The notes under the pieces were generated by a model. The model was not told where the DNA came from, ran no database searches, and saw only the letters and a list, made by a program, of their open reading frames with translations. 64,000 nucleotides of DNA from positions 842,283,978 to 842,347,977 of the forward strand of contig NC_090437.1 of assembly GCF_031143425.1 (NCBI RefSeq). Direction: 5' to 3'. How positions within the stretch are numbered: position 1 is the first letter of the stretch; every line of letters starts with the position of its first letter. Source of the DNA: Pleurodeles waltl (Eukaryota; Chordata; Amphibia; Caudata; Salamandridae). The translations under genes and the position numbers were made by a program. Below, piece by piece: positions 56,033 to 64,000 of the stretch.

Positions 56033-58124
56033 TGTTGGACCTGGCTTTTTGACAGGGTCATCCCCAAACTTTTTGCCTCCTTCCTCCTATTTTTTCTGAC
56101 CTGTTGTTGTTGGCTTTTGACCTCTGGGCACTTTACCACTGCTACCAGTGCTAAAGTGCATATGCTCTCTGTGTAAATTGAACTATTGATTGGTTTATCC
56201 ATGATTGGCTATTTCATTTACTTATAGGTCCCTAGTAGAGTGCATGTGCCTAGGGCCTGTAGATTAAATGCTACTAGTGGGCCTGCAGCACTGGCTGTGC
56301 CACCCACTTCAGTAGCCCCTTAACTTTGTCTCAGGCCTGCCATTGCAAGCCTCTGTGTGCAGTTCCACTGCCACTTCGACTTGGCATTTAAAAGTACTTG
56401 CCAAGCCTAGAACTCCCCTTTTTCTACATATAAGTCACCCCTAATGTGTGCCCTAGGTAAGCCCTAGAGCAGGGTGCTGTGTGGGTAAAAGGCAGGACAT
56501 GTACCTGTGTAGTTATATGTCCTGGTAGTGTAAAACTCCTAAATTCGTTTTTATACTACTGTGAGGCCTGCTCCCTTCATAGGCTAACATTGAGGCTGCT
56601 CTCATACATTGTTTGAAGTGGCAGCTGCTGATCTGAAAGGAGCAGGAAGGTCATATTTAGTATGGCCAGAATGGTAATACAAAATCCTGCTGACTGGTGA
56701 AGTCGGATTTAATATTACTATTCTAGAAATGCCACTTTTAGAAAGTGAGCATTTCTTTGCACTTAAATCTTTCTGTGCCTTTCAATCCACGTCTGGCTAG
56801 GTTTAGTTGACAGCTCCTTGTGCATTCACTCAGACACACCCCAAACACAGGGTACTCAGCCTCACTTGCATACATCTGCATTTTGAATGGGTCTTACTGG
56901 GCTGGGAGGGTGGAGGGCCTGCCCTCACACAAAGGACTGCCACACCCCCTACTGGGACACTGGCAGACAGGATTGAACAGAAAGGGGACCTGGTGCATTT
57001 CTTAACCACTCTTTGAAGTCACCCCCACTTCAAAGGCACATTTTAGTATAAAACAGGGCCTCTGCCCTACCTCATCTGACACTTGCTGGAGAAGAAACCT
57101 GAACCAGAAACTACATCCTGCCAAGAAGAACTGCCTGGCTGCTCAAAGGACTCACCTGTCTGCTTTCTCCAAAGGACTGCTGCCTTGCTGTTGGCCTGCT
57201 GCCTTGCTGAACTCTTGTCTGGCTGTAAAAGTGCTCTCCAAGGGATTGGATAGTGCTTGCCTCCTGTTCCCTGAAGTCTCAGGACCAAAAAGACTTCTCT
57301 TTTTCATTTGGACTCTTCGTGCGCCGAAAATTTCGATGCACAGCTTGTTCCACGGCGAGAAAAACGCTGCACACCGACGCTGATCGACGCAACGCCTCCG
57401 GGGCAACCGGAACTTCGACACATGGTCTCGCAAGGACAACGCCGCCCGACTTCCAGAGGGGAAATCGACGTGACGCCTGCCGTGAGAGCGAAACTTCGAC
57501 GCACAGCCCCGCGGAACGACGCGCAGCCGGAAAACAAGCAGGAGAATCCACGCACAGACCCCGGGACATCTGGTAATCCCACGACCCACAGAAAGAGACT
57601 GTCCGCACGCCGGAAAATGACGCACGACTTCCCCGCATGAAAAAGAACGACGCAAGTCCGTGTGTGCTGGGGAGAAATCGACACGCACACCATTTTTCCA
57701 CGTATCTCTTCTTCTGCGGCCCTTTGCGGAGATTTTCCACTTTGAACCAGGTACTTTGTGCTTGAAATAGACTTTGTTTGCTTTTTAAAGACTTAAGACA
57801 CTTTATATCACTTTTTAGTGACATCCTTACAAATTCATATTGCATCTTTGATCGTTTTGACCTGCAAATACCCAGATAAATATTATATATTTTTCTAAAC
57901 ACTGTGTGGTGTATTTTTGTGGTGCTATATTATGGTATTGTATGATTTATTGCACAAATGCTTTACACATTCCCTTCTAAGTTAAGCCTGACTGCTCGTG
58001 CCAAGCTACCAGAGGGTGGTCACAGGCTAATTTTGGATTGTGTGTGACTTACCCTGACTAGAGTGAGGGTTCTTGCTTGGACAGAGGGTAACCTGACTGC
58101 CAACCAAAAAACCAATTTCTAACA
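56033..58124 (+). repeat. 5' LTR
   Basis: 2092 bp, TG...CA. A TATA-like TATAAAA is at 57047-57053. The downstream third is dense in (T)CGACGCA-type words. No coding potential; ORFs on the minus strand through 57152-57902 are shadows that recur in the 3' LTR. Confidence 0.93.
57047..57053 (+). promoter_or_regulatory. LTR TATA-like box
   Basis: TATAAAA, conserved in position in the 3' LTR (62264-62270) and as TATATAAA in the LTR at the window start (228-235). It would place the transcript start about 25-30 bp downstream. Confidence 0.6.
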
Positions 58125-58160
58125 TTGGTGATCAGCGGTGAGGATAGGACTTGTGTTTGT
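58125..58160 (+). promoter_or_regulatory. Putative primer-binding site
   Basis: TTGGTGATCAGCGGTGAGG directly follows the 5' LTR. Retroelement primer-binding sites start TGG at this place, opposite the CCA end of a tRNA. The matching tRNA was not identified. Confidence 0.5.
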
Positions 58161-58326
58161 GCAGTGACATGCAGTCGCCAAGTATTTCACTACCTCCCCA
58201 CAGTTGAAGGTCAACTTGATTTTTTCATCTTTTTGCTTTTGGTCCTCTGATGTCCTCCTGGATATGCTATTGATATTTTGGACTTTGGATTTTGGTTTTT
58301 GCCGGTAATACCTTATCAGATTAAGA

Positions 58327-59490
58327 ATGCTTACCTACTCATTATTTGTGCCTACTGACCACCTTACTAAGGCTGACCTAAGGAGGCTTTGCAGAAAATG
58401 GGGCCTTCCTGTATCAAGGAGATCTACTAAGATGGAACTGCTACATACCTACATAATCTGGGGGGAAGAAAGATGGGCAGAGAGAGAGGCAGCAAAAAAC
58501 CAAATGACTAAGTACTCCTCAGATGAGGAGGAGGACTGCTCAAATGAGGAGGAAGACTACTTAGATGAGGAAAGAGAACGAGTGAGAGATGAATGGCTCC
58601 TAGCTCAAGAGCAGCAGGCGCAACAGTTAGATGAGTTTCTTGAAAGGACTGAGGCAACAAGACTCTTAGCCCTGGAAGAAGAAAGGATTGCAGCTCAAGA
58701 GCTGAGCTGTGAAGAGCTGAAACTGGAGGCCGGAAGGGCTGAGTCCAGTTCAGATGGTGGCAGCAAAAATCTTGCATCCAGTACTGCTGAAGAAGGGCAC
58801 AAGCCCAGAGATGTGGTGCCCAACTTGAAGAAGGGAGTTGACACACCCCAGGTGGTTCAAGGGTATGAGGTAGTTCCCGTTATGCACAGGGTCCCTGAGA
58901 AGGATTGGGGAACTGCCACAGGGAGTCATATTCCTACTGGGGGGAGTGACACTTTACTGACTCTAGAAGATAGTGACAGGGAAAAGGGTTCCCCCCTAGT
59001 GGACGTCCTGGATATAGAGTGTGGAAACATCCCAGAAGAGTATGGGTTGAGTGTCAGGGACAGTCAGATACTGTCTCACCAGTCTCAGGAGGGTGATGTA
59101 GAGTGCTTTTTCAAGGCTGAGTCACTGGATGGTTGGGTGAAGGGTACTGTGGTTAATACATGCGAAGGGCAGAGTGATGTAATTGCTGGAGAGCATATGT
59201 GTGGTCCTTATTTTCCAGAGCTATGCCAACACCAGGTGGAGTGTGAGCTTACAATGGAGGCAGACTTCTGGGTGCATAACAGAGAGTCTGAAGAGGCATT
59301 TGGGGGTGCTCCTGAAGGGAGTGGTCTAGTTGTTTCCCAACCAAGTGAGGTGGGAGAGGATTTTAGTGTCCCAGGTAGGTCCCAGGTCCTAGAGGGTTCC
59401 ATGAGGGAACGCCAGGAGGGAAGCCTAGCCTGTACCGTAGGGCCAACTGTTGAGGGAAGCCCCGCAGTGTCAGAAGAACTTGGGGGGTGA
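58327..59490 (+). CDS. Gag-like protein of the LTR element (ORF1)
   Basis: 387 residues, open throughout. The ATG at 58327 is the first Met of the frame, about 200 bp after the LTR. Residues about 13-46 (LTKADLRRLCRKWGLPVSRR, then STKMELLHTYI) resemble a SAP-like helical module. Residues about 50-135 are a highly charged Glu-rich coiled-coil-like region (DEEEDCSNEEEDYLDEERER). The C-terminal half is acidic, rich in Gly/Ser/Glu, and without motifs. No zinc knuckle, protease or major-homology motif was seen. Its position makes it gag by location; that is inference. The stop overlaps the start of the next open frame by 4 nt in the -1 direction, after a run of six G. Confidence 0.7.
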   Translation: MLTYSLFVPTDHLTKADLRRLCRKWGLPVSRRSTKMELLHTYIIWGEERWAEREAAKNQMTKYSSDEEEDCSNEEEDYLDEERERVRDEWLLAQEQQAQQLDEFLERTEATRLLALEEERIAAQELSCEELKLEAGRAESSSDGGSKNLASSTAEEGHKPRDVVPNLKKGVDTPQVVQGYEVVPVMHRVPEKDWGTATGSHIPTGGSDTLLTLEDSDREKGSPLVDVLDIECGNIPEEYGLSVRDSQILSHQSQEGDVECFFKAESLDGWVKGTVVNTCEGQSDVIAGEHMCGPYFPELCQHQVECELTMEADFWVHNRESEEAFGGAPEGSGLVVSQPSEVGEDFSVPGRSQVLEGSMRERQEGSLACTVGPTVEGSPAVSEELGG

Positions 59491-61187
59491 CTGTAGTCAG
59501 CATCCCAACAGTTCTGGTGTCTGGCAGTACCACTCCTAGTGAGGGGGTGCAGAAGTCCAGGCAGAGGGTTGAGAGGGGGCTGCGGACCCCAGTGGAGGAC
59601 CTGGAGAGTCAGGGGTCAGCTCTGAGAGCAGAGCCCCCCAGGAATGACCCAGGTGAAACCGTTTCTGGTTTGGGGGAGATCCAGACTCTGCCGGATGGGC
59701 AGAGGTCAGGAGACCTGCGCCAACCAGACTCTTGTGTGGCCCTTGGAGAAGTTGTGTCCCTGGTGGGGGGTGAGTGTGCCCCCCAGGAAGTCCTGGCATG
59801 CCAGGCAATGGTTCAACCTCAGGGTGGTGACTCTGGGTTGGATAACCGGGTTCAGAGGTTAAACTCTGACCTGGTGGGGGGTAGGTGTGCCCCCCAGAAA
59901 GTCCTGGTGTGCCAGGCAATTGTTCAACCTCAGGGTGATGACTCTGGGTTGGATGACCAGCTTCAAGGGTTAAACTCTGACCTGGTGGGGGATAGGCGTG
60001 CCCCCCAAGAAGTCCTGGTGTGCCAGGCAATTGTCCAACCTCAGGGTGGTGACTCTGGGTTGGATAGCTAGGTTCAGAGGTTAAACTCTGACCTGGTGGG
60101 AGGTAGGTGTGCCTCCCAGGAAGTCCTGGTGTGCCAGGCAATTGTCCAACCTCAGGGTGTTGACTCTGGGTTGGATGGCCAGGTTCAGAGGTTAAACTCT
60201 GACCTGGTGGGGGGTAGGTGTGCCCCCCAGAAAGTCCTGGGATGCCAGGCAATTGTTCAACCTCAGGGTGGTGACTCTGGGTTGGATGGTCAGGTGCAGA
60301 GGTTAAACTCTGACCTGGTGGGGGGTAGGCGTGCCCCCCAGAAAGTCCTGGTTTGCCAGACATTGATCCAGTCTGAGGGTACAGACCCGGGGCTGGGAGT
60401 CCAGGTTCAGAGTGTGCCCCCGGACCTGGAGGGAGGGGCTACTGATAACAGTGCCCCTACCATGTTGTCTTCTGAGGAGGCCACTCCTAGTTGGAGGGTG
60501 CTGGACCCCAGAAGGGAGGGCAGGGGGAGAGAAGACTCACCCTGGTCCCTAGTCCAACCTGAAGGTACAGACCACAGGTTGGAGGGCCAGTTGCAGGTTA
60601 ACAGCCCTGCAGTGGTGGAGGAATGGTGCAGGGCGGCTTCTATAATCGCCCTGACCATGTTGGACTCTGGGGGTACCGCTCCAGGAGGGAGGGTACGGAG
60701 CCCCAGAGGGGAGGACCAGGTTCAGGCTGTCATCCCTGACCTGCTGGAAGGGAGAGTGGTTAAAGGGTGCCCAGCACCTGGGGCTACCGCCCCCCACTCT
60801 CCACAGTCACAGTGGTGGGAGAGCCTTGAGAGGCCTGGGGCCTGGCTCTCATCCCTGACAGCTGTCAGTAACCACTGTGGCTTACTGTCCAGGTGGACAG
60901 AGTTATCCCTGGGGAGGGCACCAGAGTCACACCCCGGGGGTAGAGTGGGCAATACCACTGTGTTGGTCCTGGTGGTACTATCCTGCTCCTGGGATACATC
61001 TGTAGGCAACATAAGGTTAGGTGCTGCACAGATGGTATCCTCAGGTAAGGAGAAAGATTCCCCATGGGTTGGCTTAGTGGGCCCTGAGAGTGTGGACAGA
61101 GGGACCCAATTGGAGTCAGGAAGGCGAAGAACTGGAGCATGCCCCTGCTGTTGTGGGCCTGGGTCCTTGTTCTGTCGCCTCAAATAG
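59487..61187 (+). pseudogene. Repeat protein of the LTR element (ORF2), one in-frame stop
   Basis: This frame follows ORF1 in -1 phase. It is open from 59487 to a TAG at 60069-60071 and then continues in the same frame to 61187, giving about 566 codons. Its core is six exact 111-bp units (59762-60427), each coding 37 residues of the type CAPQKVLVCQAIVQPQ, then DSGLD, then QRLNSDLVGG. The stop lies in the third unit where the others have a CAG (Gln) codon, so a point mutation is likely. After the array, related but diverged Gly/Pro/Glu-rich sequence continues. No enzymatic motif was recognised. It may have been an extension of the gag frame. Confidence 0.65.
59762..60427 (+). repeat. Six in-frame 111-bp tandem units
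   Basis: Units start GGTGGGGG at 59762, 59873, 59984, 60095, 60206 and 60317. All are exactly 111 bp (37 codons), with only substitutions between them. The next expected start, 60428, shows a decayed GGAGGGAGG. Confidence 0.95.
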
Positions 61188-61227
61188 GGAAGTACATCAG
61201 GATAGTGATTGTTCTCCCCTGGCTTTA

Positions 61228-61243
61228 GGTTGGTAGGGGGTCA
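61228..61243 (+). promoter_or_regulatory. Putative polypurine tract
   Basis: GGTTGGTAGGGGG lies directly before the 3' LTR, where plus-strand DNA priming starts in LTR elements. Confidence 0.55.
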
Positions 61244-63237
61244 TGTTGGACCTGGCTTTTTGACAGGGTCATCCCCAAACGTTTTGCCTCCTTCCTCCTA
61301 TTTTTTCTGACCTGTTGTTGTTGGCTTTTGACCTCTGGGCACTTTACCACTGCTAACCAGTTCTAAAGTGTATATGCTCTCTGTGTAAATTGTACTATTG
61401 ATTGGTTTATCCATGATTGGCTATTTCATTTACTTATAAGTCCCTAGTAGAGTGCACTATATGCGCCTAGGGCCTGTAGATTAAATGCTACTAGTGGGCC
61501 TGCAGCACTGGTTGTGCCACCCACTTCAGTAGCCCCTTAACCTTGTCTCAGGCCTGCCATTGCAAGGCCTGTGTGTGCAGTTTCACTGCCACTTCGACTT
61601 GGCATTTAAAAGTACTTGCCAAGCCTAGAACTCCCCTTTTTCTACATATAAATCACCCCTAATGTGTGCCCTAGGTAACCCCTAGAGCAGGGTGCTGTGT
61701 GGGTAAAAGGCAGGACATGTACCTGTGTAGTTATATGTCCTGGTAGTGTAAACTCCTAAATTTGTTTTTACACTACTGTGAGGCCTGCTCCCTTCATAGG
61801 CTAACATTGGGGCTGCCCTCATACATTGTTTGAAGTGGCAGCTGCTGATCTGAAAGGAGCAGGAAGGTCATATTTAGTATGGCCAGAATGGTAATACAAA
61901 ATCCTGCTGACTGGTGAAGTCGGATTTAATATTACTATTCTAGAAATGCCACTTTTAGAAAGTGAGCATTTCTTTGCACTTAAATCTTTCTGTGCCTTTC
62001 AATCCACGTCTGGCTAGGTTTAGTTGACAGCTCCTTGTGCATTCACCCAGACACACCCCAAACACAGGGTACTCAGCCTCACTTGCATACATCTGCATTT
62101 TGAATGGGTCTTCCTGGGCTGGGAGGGGGGAGGGCCTGCCCTCACACAAAGGACTGCCACACCCCCTACTGGGACACTGGCAGACAGGATTGAACTGAAA
62201 GGGGACCTGGTGCATTTCTTAGCCACTCTTTGAAGTCACCCCCACTTCAAAGGCACAATTTAGTATAAAACAGGGCCTCTTCCCTACCTCATCAGACACT
62301 TGCTGGGGAAGAAACCTGAACCAGAAACTACATCCTGCCAAGAAGAACTGCCTGGCTGCTCAAAGGACTCACCTGTCTGCTTTCTCCAAAGGACTGCTGC
62401 CTTGCTGTTGGCCTGCTGCCTTGCTGAACTCTTGTCTGGCTGTAAAAGTGGATAGAGCTTGCCTCCTGTTCCCTGAAGTCTCAGGACCAAAAAGACTTCT
62501 CTTTTTCATTTGGACTCTTCGTGCGCCGAAAATTTCGACGCACAGCTTGTTCCACGGCGAGAAAAACGCCGCACACCGATGCTGATCGACGCAACGCCTC
62601 CGGGGCGACCGAAACTTCGACACACAGCCCCGCGGAACGACGCGCAGCCGTAAAACAAGCAGGAGAATCCACGCACAGACCCCGGGACATATGGTAATCC
62701 CGTGACCCACAGAAAGAGACTGTCTGCGCGCTGGAAAACGACGCACGACTTCCGCGAGTGAAAAATAACGTCGCAGTGTGTGCTGGGGTGAAATCTACGC
62801 ACACACCATTTTTCCACGTATCTCTTCTGCGGCCCTTTGCGGAGAGTTTCCACTTTGAACCAGGTGCTTTGTGCTTGAAAGAGACTTTGTTTGCTTTTTA
62901 AAGACTTAAGACACTTTATATCACTTTTTAGTGATATCCTCACAAATTCATATTGCATCTTTGATCGTTTTGACCTGCAAATACCCAGATAAATATTATA
63001 TATTTTTCTAAACACTGTGTGGTGTATTTTTGTGGTGCTATATTATGGTATTGTATGATTTATTGCACAAATCCTTTACACATTGCCTTCTAAGTTAAGC
63101 CTGACTGCTCATGCCAAGCTACCAGAGGGTGGGCACAGGCTAATTTTGGATTGTGTGTGACTTACCCTGACTAGAGTGAGGGTTCTTGCTTGGACAGAGG
63201 GTACCCTGACTGCCAACCAAAAACCCAATTTCTAACA
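61244..63237 (+). repeat. 3' LTR
   Basis: 1994 bp. It is nearly identical to the 5' LTR but lacks about 16 bp near 62449 and about 80 bp near 62615. A TATA-like box is at 62264-62270. It ends TTTCTAACA, followed by the CAAAC duplication. Confidence 0.93.
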
Positions 63238-63242
63238 CAAAC

Positions 63243-64000
63243 TAAAAGGAAAATATTCCATAATGTCAGCACTCTGTGCATGTGATCATCTGAGCAGGGG
63301 AAGCTCTTCATCTACAGTCCTAGCTGGGTGGTTGAAGGGAAAAACTCTCTAGTGCTAACATGTAGGGTTCTACCAGTGTATGAGCATGGACATGACTTGC
63401 ACATAGACGTCACATCCATAGCATCTAACACCATTTTAAAAAAGTAAGCATAGCAGGGGGCATGCCTTTCCTAATGAGAAGGTCATCAAGGACAGATGTA
63501 CCCCTATAACACTACATTCATCTCATGTCTTCTCAATGTAGACAGATATGAGGTTGATCTCTCTCTCAAACAGCTTTTTTGAGTGGGCAGTGCTTCATAA
63601 TCTGCTAATCAAGACCATTTTCCTGAGTTGGGCAATAATTATATACAAAGCAGCAGCTTCTGTGTGCCTCATTGTGTGGTTTCAACGGGGATACCCAACT
63701 CAGTCGGAATACGAATAATTTAATTAGGCAGTGGCTTCCAGATTTCCAGCCATAGTTTGATGAGCCTACCTATTTTTCTGAAGCGTCGGCTCTCTGTGCA
63801 ATGCTTCGGGTGCGGTGCGATCCTTTGTGCATTTCAAAAGTGTGGCTTGCAAAGGCCCCAACTGCCGCACAGATCCAGGGATCCCACTGACACAGAGGAT
63901 GACCAGGATTTGATCAGTAGCAGGTGTGTATAAATCTGAAATATTTTTTTCTTAGGCACTGAATTCCTATAAGAGTTATTTCGAATTATCTATTGGAGTC
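63243..64000. other. Intronic sequence to the window end
   Basis: No exon, repeat or element recognised. Confidence 0.5.

Larger units (their letters stand above)
56033..63237 (+). mobile_element. Complete LTR retroelement lacking a polymerase gene
   Basis: 7205 bp with the 5-bp duplication CAAAC at 56028-56032 and 63238-63242. LTRs are 56033-58124 (2092 bp) and 61244-63237 (1994 bp), both TGTTGGACC...TTTCTAACA and nearly identical outside two deletions in the 3' copy. The 3.1-kb interior begins with TTGGTGATCAGCGG, a plausible primer-binding site whose tRNA I cannot name. It ends with the purine run GGTAGGGGG just before the 3' LTR. The interior codes for a gag-like protein and a repeat protein but has no protease, RT or integrase motif. 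It must rely on proteins from another element (inference). Confidence 0.93.
45280..64000 (+). other. WDR17: WDR17 intron, at least 18.7 kb, running out of the window
   Basis: It starts with GTGAGT. The next exon was not found to 64000. Two large mobile elements (48049-53813 and 56033-63237) fill most of it. Confidence 0.75.

Noticed and set aside
57152..57902. Minus-strand frames of 107-207 codons in the 5' LTR, repeated at 62369-63015
   Set aside because: They overlap each other in several frames, are antisense to the LTR, and recur only because the LTR is duplicated.
59536..60363. 275-codon minus-strand frame rich in Pro/Gly
   Set aside because: It is the shadow of the 111-bp in-frame repeat of the + strand ORF2.
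59762..60427. Regularly spaced repeats considered as a CRISPR-like array
   Set aside because: Units are contiguous 111-bp coding repeats without spacers, in a vertebrate retroelement.

Overview
This is nuclear DNA from a vertebrate with a very large, repeat-filled genome. The best guess is a salamander, probably a newt (inference). Three short exons of one conserved vertebrate gene are separated by introns of 17.2 kb and 26.0 kb, and the last intron runs off the window after 18.7 kb. Everything else that can be identified is mobile DNA or satellite of amphibian type: DIRS elements, L1, a DD37E Tc1/mariner element, and very long LTRs. There are no bacterial-style genes, operons, CRISPR arrays or recognisable RNA genes.

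Host gene: exons at 1495-1725, 18913-19164 and 45157-45279 on the + strand encode consecutive pieces of an N-terminal WD40 region, recognised as WDR17. All three have canonical AG/GT borders. All are multiples of three and phase 1 at both ends, and the reading frame is unbroken.

Intron 1 (1726-18912) holds a decayed DIRS element split by a solo LTR (1895-7960), a Tc1/mariner element with 'TA' duplications (8997-10558), a flank-plus-satellite element with about 4 kb of CCAAT-rich array (10764-15300), and a solo LTR with a 5-bp target duplication (15950-18294). That LTR contains a GC-rich chain of about 13 consecutive hairpins (17425-18052).

Intron 2 (19165-45156) holds a second copy of the satellite element carrying a foldback insertion (19352-21800), a foldback element (21967-22657), and a full-length but dead L1 with an 11-bp target duplication (23932-31164). 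The L1 has a 200-bp MITE inserted in the reverse-transcriptase active-site codons. Further on are an inverted truncated copy of the hairpin chain (32574-32864), a second LINE (about 32870-36100), an internally deleted DIRS (36675-40606) and an LTR fragment (42461-42920).

Intron 3 (45280 to the end) holds a small MITE, a nearly complete DIRS with inverted termini, internal complementary region, gag, RT/RNase H and tyrosine recombinase (48049-53813), and a complete LTR element with CAAAC duplications and 2-kb LTRs (56033-63237). That element codes for a gag-like protein and a 37-residue repeat protein but no polymerase.

The strongest candidate for something undescribed is the hairpin-chain element. 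Its two copies keep the same hairpin order, yet many stem differences occur on both arms so that pairing is preserved. All comparisons were made by eye; divergences and clade names need computation.
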